From contig CAMFNC010000247.1 of the NCBI GenBank assembly GCA_945965245.1, positions 1 through 16,847 on the forward strand: a stretch of 16,847 bases of DNA, given 5' to 3'. Positions 1 to 8,511 of the stretch are shown one piece after another; position 1 is the stretch's first letter, and each line of letters starts with the position of its first letter. The translations under genes and the position numbers were made by a program. The notes beneath the pieces were generated by a model, which was not told the origin of the DNA, did not search any database, and saw only the letters and a program-made list of their open reading frames with translations. This stretch comes from an uncultured Porphyromonas sp. GTDB taxonomy: Bacteria > Bacteroidota > Bacteroidia > Bacteroidales > Porphyromonadaceae.

Positions 1-77
1 CGTTATCATAGAATAACAATATTATGAACTTAAAAATTAAAATTTAAGTAATTGTTTTTCTACTATTGGGATTTATG

Positions 78-118
78 GAACCGGTATGTACTTGACTAAC
101 ACAGATGTATGCCGGTTC
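78..118 (+). terminator. Leader hairpin, terminator-like
   Basis: An imperfect inverted repeat has a left arm at 78-90 (gaaccggtatgta) and a right arm at 106-118 (tgtatgccggttc) around a 15-base loop. All 13 positions can pair in RNA, three of them as G-U wobbles, and the core is GC-rich. A T-rich run follows at 117-127. This fits a + strand intrinsic terminator for a gene left of the window, or an attenuator in the leader of the next gene. The T-run is interrupted by C and A, so a terminator role is plausible rather than certain. The hairpin covers an in-frame ATG at 86, which argues against that ATG as the start of the next gene. Confidence 0.5.
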
Positions 119-133
119 TTCTTATTATCGATT

Positions 134-964
134 ATGAGGAAGATGGTTTTACTTTTACTGCTTATGCCATTGCTCGTGGCAGAAGGTCTTGCACAGAAAA
201 AGATGTTGTATAGGCGTGTGGAGAAGATTGGAGAATCTTCTTTGTTGTGCTATTACAATTATTTCTATAACGAACTGGGTATTCGGGAAGAAGCCATCAT
301 GCTGCTTCAGACCGGTGGTAAGGTGCAGAAATTCTGTGGTCTTGCCCATTATTACCGCGATTCTTTGGCATTGATTTTTAATAATCGGCCTCAAGATAAG
401 CTTCTTTTGGCAAAAGAATCAGCCCGGATACTCAATATCCCCGGCTGCCGGAAAGACGTACAGTGGGTTATGTATCTCAATTTCCCTCATGGAGAGCGAA
501 CCATCACCGACAGAGTTTTTACAGATTCGTTTCTTTCTAAAGAAAAAAATATAACTCCCTCTTGGGTCTATACGGATGATACCCAAACCATACGAGGGTA
601 CCTCTGCCACAAAGCCACCACAACCCTATATGGTCGTAATTGGATTGTTTGGTTTTCTCCGGAGATAGAGAGACCCGATGGACCTTGGTTATTGAGAGGG
701 TTGCCCGGATTGGTGGTGCTGGCAGAGACGGATGACGGGAAATTCAAGTTTGAGTTGCAAAAAATCGTGAAGAAGCAGACATTCGTCTTATTCGACAAAA
801 AAGAATATTTTAAGGCAGACAGAAATAAAGTTTTACAAAACAAACGAAAATATTACGAAAATAAAGCACGGTATGCCAAGGCTGCCTCGGTAGATGCACA
901 CCCTATTACGGATATGCCTTACACACCATCCCTGTCCTATCATTCACTGAGAAAAATAAAATGA
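134..964 (+). CDS. GLPGLI family secreted protein
   Basis: A 276-residue exported protein of unknown biochemical function. The start at 134 is chosen because it gives a clean signal peptide (residues 1-21: basic MRK, a Leu-rich core, then EGLAQ). An in-frame ATG at 86 would add 16 residues and lies inside a hairpin. The family signature is clear. A Gly-Tyr-x-Cys-x-Lys-Ala segment with GRNWIVWFSPEI sits at residues 155-178, followed by GPWLLRGLPGLVVLAE at 183-198, which holds the GLPGL core that names the family. The C-terminal third is rich in Lys, Arg and Tyr. GLPGLI proteins occur in Bacteroidota, often beside TonB-receptor-like barrels, and such a gene starts 21 bases downstream. A role in the periplasm or at the outer membrane together with that neighbour is inferred, not shown. 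No Shine-Dalgarno sequence is visible. Confidence 0.85.
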   Translation: MRKMVLLLLLMPLLVAEGLAQKKMLYRRVEKIGESSLLCYYNYFYNELGIREEAIMLLQTGGKVQKFCGLAHYYRDSLALIFNNRPQDKLLLAKESARILNIPGCRKDVQWVMYLNFPHGERTITDRVFTDSFLSKEKNITPSWVYTDDTQTIRGYLCHKATTTLYGRNWIVWFSPEIERPDGPWLLRGLPGLVVLAETDDGKFKFELQKIVKKQTFVLFDKKEYFKADRNKVLQNKRKYYENKARYAKAASVDAHPITDMPYTPSLSYHSLRKIK

Positions 965-985
965 ATGATGTTTTAGGTATCTTTT

Positions 986-3604
986 ATGTTTATTCAAAAA
1001 CTTGGACTCTATGGTCTATTCTTTTTTTGTTGTTTTGCCACAGCTATAGGACAGCGTGTAGATATTTCCGTAAAAGGTATAGTATTGGATGCCGAAACAT
1101 CCGAACCCATACCGGATGCCATCATTACTTTTCATGCAGAAGCCGAAAATGGAACTATAGGTAAGATCTTAGCTTTTTCTTATACTCAACAGGATGGTAC
1201 ATTCGATATGAATTTATCAAGGAGCCGAAAGCCTGCTTGGTGCCGAGTCAGACTGATGGGATATGTAGAGCAAATCATGCCATTTGCCATATTTGAACAA
1301 GCAGGACGACACTCTGTTTATCTGAAACAAAACGCCACATTACTGCCCGAAGTGGTGGTTCTGAGCAATCCGATAAAATCTCGGGGGGATACAATTTCAT
1401 ATCGGGCTTCTGCTTTCATAACCCCTGATACTTATTCGGCTGAAGATTTGATTAAAAGATTACCCGGCATATCCGTAGATGCCGAAGGAGGGATTAGCTA
1501 TTTAGGAGAGTCTGTCCAAGGTGTTTACATAGAAGGATTGGATCTTGTAGCCGATAGTTATCAGACTGCCACAAGATCTATTAAGGCAGAGGATATTAAG
1601 TCTATAGACATAATGGAACGTTTTCAGCAAGTCAAACTCCTGAGAAATATCAAAGAGGGAGAGCGGGCCATGTTGAATATCAAGTTAAAAAATGCACAGA
1701 TGCTTCATCCATCCGGCGATGTAAAGGTTGGTATTGGGCAAGCATCCCCGAAAGTGGTATTAGATGCTGCAGCTCATGCTTTTTTGGTGAATTCTCAAAT
1801 TCAGATGATAGCTTCTTTGGATATGGGCAATACCAATCAACCTCGTGCTTATGGTATGCAACATGCTTGGAGTATCCCATCTGTTTCCGTAAGAAAGATC
1901 ATGAACCGTACTTTGCCGAGTGGCACCCCCTCCTTGCTGTCTGTTGGTCATCGGCGTGATGGTGGGACTTTCAATCATCTGATACGTTTACGGGAGGATG
2001 CTACCATTTCCTACAACTTGGGATATGAATCTCAACAGTTGCAGCGAATCGGAGGACAGGAGGTTAAGTTATATAACGGCTCCGGCTTTACAGCTTTTGA
2101 CGAACAATGGGAGCAGAAGAGTAAAAGCCGGGCAACATATCTTTCGATGAGCTATACAGATAATCAAGATGATAAGTATGTCCAAAATCGTTTGGATATT
2201 CAGGGAGATTTCTTGTGTGAAAGAAAAGATTTGGTAAGAGAAAAGAGTTCAATTTGTGAAGAAATAAAACAAGGAGAAGTTCGGTTGGCAGATAATTTTA
2301 GCCTAATGAAAAAAAGAGATGAAAGTATTTGGAAGATTCATGGATTGATACAATATAGAAAATCACCTCATGCGGATTTAAGCATTTCCGGTGATATGCT
2401 TTCTTACGAGCAGACTGTCCGAGGTGAAGAATGTATGGTTCAAACAGAACTTACCTATGGATGGGGAGTAGGGAACTTATATGATATATATGGAAATATC
2501 AGCATTGAAGGGAATTATCTGGATGAAGAAATCGCATCGAATCCTAATCGTGTGATAGGCAAAGCTGAGGGAGGCTCTTTGTTTTGTGCCACAGCCCCTA
2601 CAATCAGTTACACCACACCAAAGTTGAAGTGGTCTCTATCCGTACCCTTAGAATTGTATTGGAGAAATATTTCCTATTTGAATTTTGAAAAGAAGAGCCT
2701 TGATTATCATCACTTACGTCTATATCCCGGGATGGATTTCAAGCTGTCTTATCGGCCCGGCAGTTTTTGGTTTCTGAGACTAACTGCCGGGATTAAGAAA
2801 CAAGAAGCAGGAAATTTTACGGATTTCTTACTGGGTTCATACCGAACTTCTTTTGAAAGCACAATCACCAAACGTGAGTTAATAATTCCCCAAAAATCGT
2901 CTGTGGGCACTGCCTTTCATTTGGAATATAAAAGCCCCATCCAAGGTCTTTTTGCCAGGCTGACACTTTCCGGAAAAAGAAATTCCGGAAATAACATAAT
3001 AAGTTCCATCCTCCATGGAACGATGAAAGAAAGTGTGTTGCTTAGAAATGAAAGAGTCGGATATAACGCTGCTGGTCAGCTTTATTTTTCCCAACAAATA
3101 AATAGCCTCAAGTCATTGTTTACTTTTTTATTGGATTATAATTATTTGGAAAGACCCTTACATATAATGGAAAAGCTACAGAGGCTGCAGATACATGCCT
3201 TGTCTGTTGGGGCCGAACTGAACAGTACCTTAACTCGTTGGTTAGAACTAAAAGCGAACTTCCATTATTCCACAACTTGGATTCAAAGTGTATTTTCCCC
3301 AAATCGTTTGGATGAATATCTGTTTGGCGGTGGTTTGATCTTCAATTCCGGGAAATCCTTTTCGGCAATACTATATCACGACGGTCTCGTTACCAAACAA
3401 AATGAAAATGTCTATGGTGTTAAATCCATGCTTAATGCGGGTATTTCATATCGTCGTTCACGGTATCAAATAGATTTGAAGTGTGACAATTTGTTGAATG
3501 AAAAAATCACTTTAATTCGTCGAAATAGAGATGCCGATTTGTATTTTGAATATGCACATCTTCGCCCAAGGCAAATACTATTGAACTTCATGTTGAAATT
3601 CTAA
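986..3604 (+). CDS. TonB receptor-like outer-membrane beta-barrel protein
   Basis: An 872-residue predicted outer-membrane protein. Residues 1-23 look like a signal peptide (MFIQKLGLYG, a hydrophobic core, cleavage near AIGQ). Residues 27-113 resemble a carboxypeptidase regulatory-like domain: VKGIVLDAETSEPIPDAIITF, then QDGTFDMNL and a GYVEQ segment. Residues 121-236 resemble a TonB-receptor plug: PEVVVLSNPI, then AEDLIKRLPGISVDAEGGISY, VYIEGL and AEDIKSIDIMERF. The remaining roughly 630 residues alternate polar and aromatic residues as in barrel strands, and the chain ends in Phe (NFMLKF), typical of outer-membrane barrels. No SusD-like partner lies nearby, so a SusC-type glycan transporter is not supported. 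It probably shares a transcript with the GLPGLI gene. The ligand is unknown, and it could be a receptor or a structural barrel of the same superfamily. Confidence 0.87.
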   Translation: MFIQKLGLYGLFFFCCFATAIGQRVDISVKGIVLDAETSEPIPDAIITFHAEAENGTIGKILAFSYTQQDGTFDMNLSRSRKPAWCRVRLMGYVEQIMPFAIFEQAGRHSVYLKQNATLLPEVVVLSNPIKSRGDTISYRASAFITPDTYSAEDLIKRLPGISVDAEGGISYLGESVQGVYIEGLDLVADSYQTATRSIKAEDIKSIDIMERFQQVKLLRNIKEGERAMLNIKLKNAQMLHPSGDVKVGIGQASPKVVLDAAAHAFLVNSQIQMIASLDMGNTNQPRAYGMQHAWSIPSVSVRKIMNRTLPSGTPSLLSVGHRRDGGTFNHLIRLREDATISYNLGYESQQLQRIGGQEVKLYNGSGFTAFDEQWEQKSKSRATYLSMSYTDNQDDKYVQNRLDIQGDFLCERKDLVREKSSICEEIKQGEVRLADNFSLMKKRDESIWKIHGLIQYRKSPHADLSISGDMLSYEQTVRGEECMVQTELTYGWGVGNLYDIYGNISIEGNYLDEEIASNPNRVIGKAEGGSLFCATAPTISYTTPKLKWSLSVPLELYWRNISYLNFEKKSLDYHHLRLYPGMDFKLSYRPGSFWFLRLTAGIKKQEAGNFTDFLLGSYRTSFESTITKRELIIPQKSSVGTAFHLEYKSPIQGLFARLTLSGKRNSGNNIISSILHGTMKESVLLRNERVGYNAAGQLYFSQQINSLKSLFTFLLDYNYLERPLHIMEKLQRLQIHALSVGAELNSTLTRWLELKANFHYSTTWIQSVFSPNRLDEYLFGGGLIFNSGKSFSAILYHDGLVTKQNENVYGVKSMLNAGISYRRSRYQIDLKCDNLLNEKITLIRRNRDADLYFEYAHLRPRQILLNFMLKF

Positions 3605-3717
3605 TTTCGACCTTCATCTCGATGTTTTAAGGGCTCTTCGGTGCTTATTCGATGAAGAAAAATCATCCGAAATGACTCCACCGGGCATCATTTTACTTAA
3701 TCTAATCTATACGCAGA

Positions 3718-3749
3718 TTTTCGATGCACCTTAATATTGCGTATCTTTG
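3718..3749 (+). promoter_or_regulatory. Putative Bacteroidota promoter for nspC
   Basis: The sequence tatctttg at 3742-3749 matches the Bacteroidota -7 consensus TAnnTTTG exactly. About 18 bases upstream, ttttcg at 3718-3723 is a weak candidate for the TTTG -33 element. Transcription would start near 3755, giving a leader of roughly 55 bases before the chosen nspC start. The 207-base gap from 3605 to 3811 is the largest within the window, so a promoter is expected here. It may drive nspC, ftsY, rimO and the HU/LysM gene together. Confidence 0.55.
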
Positions 3750-3811
3750 TGCAATGAGGTGCGGCATCGGCACACTCGCATAGCTTACAATATATTATAT
3801 TGATAACAACA

Positions 3812-4942
3812 ATGGCCACAAGACCTGCCTACGTGCTGCAAGAGAAACGTCTGCGCCAAAACTTGGAACTGATTCATTCGATTTCCGAGCGCAGTGGGGT
3901 AGAGATTATCTTGGCTTTCAAGGCGTATGCCCTTTGGAAGACCTTTCCGGTGTTTCGCGAATATATCCGTCACAGCACCGCCAGTTCTATCTTCGAAGCC
4001 CGGATGGCGTATGAGGAGTTCGGCTCGCGGGCACATACTTTCAGCCCGGCTTATACCAGGGATGTTTTTGAGGATTTGATGCGCATGAGTAGCCATATAA
4101 CCTTCAATTCGCTCAGTCAGTATGAGCAGATGAAGGACTTTGTACTCTCGGCTAAGGATATCTCATTCGGGTTGCGTATCAATCCGGAATACTCTGTGGT
4201 GGAAACAGACCTATATAATCCGTGTGCTCCCGGGAGTCGATTGGGTATTCCGGCAGCGGAACTTCCCACAGAGCTACCGGAGGGTATAGAAGGCTTGCAT
4301 TTCCACAGTTTGTGTGAAGGCTCTGCGCAAGACTTGCGAAACACATTGGTTGTAATCGAAGACCATTTTTCCGCACAATTAGAGCAGGTCAAATGGTTGA
4401 ATATGGGGGGCGGTCATCTGATGACCCGTCAAGGCTACGATGTGGAATTGTTGGTGAAGACTTTGTGCGAATTTGCTAACCGGCATCCTCATCTCCGATT
4501 GATTATGGAGCCCGGCAGTGCTTTCGGTTGGCAGACCGGTTATCTGAAAAGCCATGTAGTGGATGTGGTGGAGCACCAAGGTATTCGCACGGCATTGGTA
4601 GATGTGTCTTTTACCTGTCACATGCCCGACTGTCTGGAAATGCCGTATTATCCGGCTATTCGCGGAGCCGAACATACTGATGAACCGACACCAGATGTAC
4701 TTTGCTACCGAATTGGCGGAAACAGTTGCTTGAGTGGCGATTTTATGGGATATTGGACTTTCGACCACGAACTTCAGGTGGGAGAGACCGTGATATTTGA
4801 GGATATGCTTCATTACACAACGGTGAAAACCAATATGTTCAATGGCATCCCTCATCCGGATATTTTATTCGAGCGTCTGGACAGCCGTGTGGAAGTCTTG
4901 CGTCACTACGAATATGATGATTATAAAAACAGAATGGACTAA
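3812..4942 (+). CDS. nspC: Carboxynorspermidine/carboxyspermidine decarboxylase
   Basis: A 376-residue PLP-dependent decarboxylase of the alanine-racemase-like fold (fold type III). It removes the carboxyl group from carboxynorspermidine or carboxyspermidine in the aspartate-semialdehyde-dependent polyamine route, yielding norspermidine or spermidine in the cytoplasm. The PLP-binding lysine is probably Lys37 in LAFKAYALW. Other family marks are FHSLCEG (164-170), the glycine-rich NMGGGH (197-202), EPGSAFGW (233-240), CHMPDCLEMPYYP (269-281) and NSCLSGD (304-310), whose Cys306 and Asp310 match the catalytic Cys and acidic residue supplied near the partner active site in this decarboxylase class. 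The frame stays open back to a TTG at 3800, but ATG 3812 starts directly at the conserved N-terminus. The pathway partner, carboxy(nor)spermidine dehydrogenase, is not in the window. ftsY follows after 16 bases. Confidence 0.95.
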   Translation: MATRPAYVLQEKRLRQNLELIHSISERSGVEIILAFKAYALWKTFPVFREYIRHSTASSIFEARMAYEEFGSRAHTFSPAYTRDVFEDLMRMSSHITFNSLSQYEQMKDFVLSAKDISFGLRINPEYSVVETDLYNPCAPGSRLGIPAAELPTELPEGIEGLHFHSLCEGSAQDLRNTLVVIEDHFSAQLEQVKWLNMGGGHLMTRQGYDVELLVKTLCEFANRHPHLRLIMEPGSAFGWQTGYLKSHVVDVVEHQGIRTALVDVSFTCHMPDCLEMPYYPAIRGAEHTDEPTPDVLCYRIGGNSCLSGDFMGYWTFDHELQVGETVIFEDMLHYTTVKTNMFNGIPHPDILFERLDSRVEVLRHYEYDDYKNRMD

Positions 4943-4958
4943 CAAATAAGAAGATACA

Positions 4959-5912
4959 ATGGGGTTATTCGGATTATTTTCTAAAAAGAAGAAAGAGACC
5001 TTGGACGAAGGGCTGCAAAAGAGCAAGGAAAATGTTTTCGGTAAATTGACTCGTGCATTGGCGGGACGCAAAACCGTGGATGCCGATGTGCTGGACGATC
5101 TGGAGGATGTACTCATTACCAGCGATGTGGGAGTGGATACTACGCTTAAGGTTATTCGCCGCATTGAGGAACGTGTGGCCAGAGATAAGTATGTAACCAC
5201 TTCGGAATTGACCGGCATTTTGCGTGATGAAATCGGTAAATTGCTGAGTGAGAATAATGTGGAAGATGCTGAGGCTTTTTCTTTGGGAAGCAACTCCAAG
5301 CCTTATGTAATCATGGTAGTGGGGGTGAATGGTGTGGGTAAAACTACAACCATCGGCAAATTGGCCTATCAGTTTAAGCAACAAGGATACAAAGTGATAT
5401 TGGGAGCCGCCGATACTTTCCGTGCTGCTGCTATCGAGCAGCTGGAAATCTGGGCACAGCGGGTAGATTGCCCCATTATCAAGCAGAAAATGGGTTCCGA
5501 TCCTGCTTCGGTAGCTTTCGATACTTTGAGTGCCGCCGTGAGGCAAGAAGCCGACGTGGTTATCATTGATACAGCAGGACGTCTGCACAATAAGGTGGGG
5601 TTGATGAATGAGCTGACCAAGATAAAGAAGGTGATGCAAAAGGTGGTGCCCGATGCCCCACAGGAGATTTTGTTGGTATTGGATGGCTCCACAGGGCAGA
5701 ATGCTTTCGAGCAGGCCAAGCAGTTTACAGCAGCTACAGAGGTCAATGCCTTGGCTGTGACCAAATTAGATGGGACGGCCAAAGGTGGGGTGGTCATTGG
5801 CATTTCCGACCAATTCCACATACCGGTAAAATACATTGGTTTGGGTGAGGGGATAGAAGACCTCCAACTCTTTCGCAAAAAAGAATTCGTTAATTCACTT
5901 TTCGGCGAATGA
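4959..5912 (+). CDS. ftsY: Signal recognition particle receptor FtsY
   Basis: The 317-residue SRP GTPase receptor. It docks SRP-ribosome complexes at the inner membrane for co-translational insertion of membrane proteins. The N-terminus MGLFGLFSKKKK is hydrophobic then basic, a likely lipid-contact segment, and leads straight into the helical N domain (about 15-100). The long acidic A domain of Escherichia coli FtsY is absent, as is common for short FtsY proteins. The GTPase motifs are intact: GVNGVGKT (P-loop, 122-129), DTFRAAA (152-158), DTAGR (204-208), TKLDGTAKGG (268-277) and the closing GLGEGIEDL (294-302). The gene follows nspC after 16 bases and its stop overlaps the rimO start in an ATGA, so the two are probably translationally coupled. 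Confidence 0.97.
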   Translation: MGLFGLFSKKKKETLDEGLQKSKENVFGKLTRALAGRKTVDADVLDDLEDVLITSDVGVDTTLKVIRRIEERVARDKYVTTSELTGILRDEIGKLLSENNVEDAEAFSLGSNSKPYVIMVVGVNGVGKTTTIGKLAYQFKQQGYKVILGAADTFRAAAIEQLEIWAQRVDCPIIKQKMGSDPASVAFDTLSAAVRQEADVVIIDTAGRLHNKVGLMNELTKIKKVMQKVVPDAPQEILLVLDGSTGQNAFEQAKQFTAATEVNALAVTKLDGTAKGGVVIGISDQFHIPVKYIGLGEGIEDLQLFRKKEFVNSLFGE

Positions 5913-7222
5913 GAAAGAATGAAATAAATGTGATTACACTGGGTTGCTCCAAAAACTTAGTGGATTCGGAGTCGCTGATACGTCAGTTTTTGGCAAACGG
6001 TTACCGAGTCAAGCATAATCCCGAGCAAATCCGTGGAGAAATCGTGGTACTAAACACTTGCGGTTTTATAGCCGATGCTCAGCAGGAGTCCATCGACATG
6101 ATACTTAATCTGGTGGAAGCCAAAAAACGCGGAACAATTGGCAGTCTGTATGTGATGGGCTGTTTGAGCGAGCGATTTCGGGAGGATTTGAAGAATGAAA
6201 TCCCGGAAGTGGATGCCTATTACGGGAAGTTCGACTGGAAGCATCTCCTTGAACTATTGGGTAAGTCGTATTATAATGATACCCGATTGATTGGCGCACC
6301 CGAAGCCTTGACGACTCCTAGTCATTATGCCTATTTGAAGATTTCGGAAGGGTGCGATCGTCATTGCTCATACTGTGCCATTCCCATCATTACGGGTAAG
6401 CACAAATCTCGTCCGATGGATGAGATTGTGGCGGAAGCCAAACGCTTGTCTGAGCGTGGCGTAAAAGAATTGTTGCTTATTGCTCAAGACCTGACATATT
6501 ATGGTGTGGATTTGGGCAAACAGCAGCTTTTGCCTGAATTGGTGGAACGTCTGTCTGATATTCGCGGATTGGAATGGATTCGCCTGCACTATGCTTATCC
6601 CACTCATTTCCCATTGGATTTATTGCGAGTGATGCGTGAGTGTGACAATGTGTGCAAATATCTGGATATTGCACTACAGCACATTAGCGACCACATGTTG
6701 CAAAAGATGTGCAGAAACATCAGTAAACAAGAAACACTAGATTTATTGGCTCAGATACGTGCCGAAGTGCCGGGAATAGCTTTGCGTACCACTTTGATGA
6801 CCGGGCATCCCGATGAAACCGAGCAAGACTTTGTCGAATTGATGGAATTTGTGCGCACGCAGCATTTCGAGCGTTTGGGGGCTTTTGTGTATTCGCATGA
6901 GCAGGGTACATATTGCGACCGGCATTATACAGATAATGTGCCGGCTATGCTGAAACAAGCGCGTTTGGATGAACTAATGGCTTTGCAAGAGCAAATTGCC
7001 GGAGAGTTAAACCAAGCCAAAGTGGGGCAGACTTTTCGGGTGATTATCGATCGTAATGAAGATGGGTATGATGTGGGGCGCACCGAATTTGATTCGCCTG
7101 AAGTGGATCAAGAGGTGCTAATCAATCCCGAAGGCTCTACACGACTTCAGCGTGGTGAGTTTTATCCCATAGAGATTACCGGTTGTGGATCATTTGATTT
7201 GTTGGGGAAACTTAAAAAATAG
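5909..7222 (+). CDS. rimO: Ribosomal protein S12 methylthiotransferase RimO
   Basis: A 437-residue radical-SAM enzyme that adds a methylthio group to the beta carbon of the conserved aspartate of ribosomal protein S12. The N-terminal methylthiotransferase domain carries the three cysteines for the auxiliary 4Fe-4S cluster: Cys13 in TLGCSKNLVDSE, Cys51 in NTCGFI and Cys85 in GCLSER. The radical-SAM cluster motif CDRHCSYCAIP gives Cys149, Cys153 and Cys156. A TRAM domain for substrate contact fills about residues 370-437. TLGCSKNLVDSE and the overall length favour RimO over MiaB or MtaB, whose sequences differ there. The start overlaps the ftsY stop by 4 bases, and the HU/LysM gene begins 9 bases after its stop. 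Confidence 0.97.
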   Translation: MRKNEINVITLGCSKNLVDSESLIRQFLANGYRVKHNPEQIRGEIVVLNTCGFIADAQQESIDMILNLVEAKKRGTIGSLYVMGCLSERFREDLKNEIPEVDAYYGKFDWKHLLELLGKSYYNDTRLIGAPEALTTPSHYAYLKISEGCDRHCSYCAIPIITGKHKSRPMDEIVAEAKRLSERGVKELLLIAQDLTYYGVDLGKQQLLPELVERLSDIRGLEWIRLHYAYPTHFPLDLLRVMRECDNVCKYLDIALQHISDHMLQKMCRNISKQETLDLLAQIRAEVPGIALRTTLMTGHPDETEQDFVELMEFVRTQHFERLGAFVYSHEQGTYCDRHYTDNVPAMLKQARLDELMALQEQIAGELNQAKVGQTFRVIIDRNEDGYDVGRTEFDSPEVDQEVLINPEGSTRLQRGEFYPIEITGCGSFDLLGKLKK

Positions 7223-7231
7223 ATAATCAAG

Positions 7232-8491
7232 ATGCAGCTGGCTTCTGATTTGGAAAAGGAATTGTGGATAGCCGATTTGGCCGGATTGGCTAAAGTGGAA
7301 TATACCACATCCGAAAAGCTATGGGATACGTTTATCCGACAGCTTCAAGTACGCCTGGAGCGTGCCGAAACCGTATGCCTGCCTACTGTGGGTTGCTTCA
7401 TGGCTGAAAAACAGGAAGAATATGTGGCTGTGTTTTTGGATGGTACGCGCCGATTGATACCACCTTGCATACACCTATTGCTAAAACCGATCGTGAAGTC
7501 TCATCAAATCCATACATCGCTGATACCTCATGCGCTATCCGAAAGTACCGGTTTTTTGTTTGAGGCCACTTTGCAATGGTGGAATGCGCTGGAAAGTTTG
7601 CTCATGCAGAAACTTTCAGATGGATTGAGTGTGACTTGGAATGGTATCGGGATATTTAAGCCGGAAAGAGATGGGGAAAATATTCTTCGCTCGTTTGTTT
7701 TCTATCCGGAAGGCAGTGTCCAAGAATTTCTGAATAAACCGTTTGGCATGTTCAAGCCGGTGGAGTTATCTGAAGAACAAGTGATTACCGATACTCCAGA
7801 AAAATCTTGTGGCCATGTGGTGGATTTTACATTACATCCCATCTCTATAAGGGTAATGGAGGATCAATCTGAAGATAATTCGGAGGAAGAAGTTGCAGAG
7901 CCGGTGTCTGTCATGCCCATAAAACCCAATTTGCTGGAAGGGCTTATTAGCACAGTTTCGGTGACCGAGCCTCAAGAAGAGGAAGAATGTAAAAAAACGG
8001 CGATGGTAGAAGAAATAGCCATAGCAGAATCCTCTACTCAAAAATCATTCTGGCCCATTATTTTTGTTTTGCTGTTCTTGTTGCTGATGGCAGGGGGCTT
8101 GTATTACTGGTTTGCCTATCACCAATCCGATGTCATCCGAACGGAAACTAAAACAGAAGAGCCGGTTATCAAAGATGTACCTCAATCGATGGAGAAGGCA
8201 GAGCCGGAGCCTCAAGAGATTATACCGGAGCCTATTGCACGCAGGAAGATAGCATTGGGAGACCGACTGACAGATTATGCGAGGGAATACTATGGCCATA
8301 AGGTATTTTGGGTGTATATCTATGAGGAGAATAAAGCCATTGTGGACAATCCGAACAATATCCCGATTGGTTTGGAGTTGGTTATTCCGGCAGCCGAAAA
8401 ATATCAGATAGATGCAAAAGACAATAATTCTGTGAAAAAAGCGTTAGAAAAAGAGACGCAAGAATACTTAGCGATTGCCCAAAAAAGGTAA
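7232..8491 (+). CDS. Membrane protein with tandem HU-like domains and LysM
   Basis: A 419-residue protein of the HU-related family often found after rimO in Bacteroidales. Two HU-like domains are visible. Residues about 8-90 are divergent (LAGLAKVEYTTSEKLWDTF, then CLPTVGCFMAE). Residues about 108-180 are closer to the family (VTWNGIGIFKPE, SFVFYPE and the closing LNKPFGMFKPVEL). A linker rich in Glu (210-270) leads to one membrane span (about 273-296), then a Pro/Glu-rich stretch and a C-terminal LysM domain (about 338-388: IALGDRLTDYAREYYGHKVFWVYIYEEN, ending IPIGLELVIPA). The topology implied is HU domains in the cytoplasm and LysM in the periplasm, where it could bind peptidoglycan. The RNPxTG arm of DNA-binding HU is not visible, so DNA binding is uncertain. 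The protein may instead be structural. The function is unknown. Confidence 0.85.
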   Translation: MQLASDLEKELWIADLAGLAKVEYTTSEKLWDTFIRQLQVRLERAETVCLPTVGCFMAEKQEEYVAVFLDGTRRLIPPCIHLLLKPIVKSHQIHTSLIPHALSESTGFLFEATLQWWNALESLLMQKLSDGLSVTWNGIGIFKPERDGENILRSFVFYPEGSVQEFLNKPFGMFKPVELSEEQVITDTPEKSCGHVVDFTLHPISIRVMEDQSEDNSEEEVAEPVSVMPIKPNLLEGLISTVSVTEPQEEEECKKTAMVEEIAIAESSTQKSFWPIIFVLLFLLLMAGGLYYWFAYHQSDVIRTETKTEEPVIKDVPQSMEKAEPEPQEIIPEPIARRKIALGDRLTDYAREYYGHKVFWVYIYEENKAIVDNPNNIPIGLELVIPAAEKYQIDAKDNNSVKKALEKETQEYLAIAQKR

Positions 8492-8511
8492 TTAATCAGC
8501 ATATTAAGCGT

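Noticed and set aside
979..986. tatctttt as a -7 promoter box before the barrel gene
   Set aside because: It overlaps the first base of the barrel gene's start codon, leaving no room for a transcript start and leader, and its last base departs from TAnnTTTG.
986..3604. SusC-type glycan transporter of a polysaccharide utilisation locus
   Set aside because: No SusD-like lipoprotein, glycoside hydrolase or sensor-regulator gene lies next to it, and the pairing with a GLPGLI gene points to a different barrel group.
3612..3657. Inverted repeat cttcatc/gatgaag after the barrel gene as a terminator
   Set aside because: Only 7 pairs around a 32-base loop, and the right arm is followed by an A-run rather than a T-run on the + strand.
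4974..5639. Long open frame on the - strand inside ftsY
   Set aside because: It is fully antisense to an intact, highly conserved gene, shows no recognisable domain and is rich in His and Ser as expected of a shadow frame.
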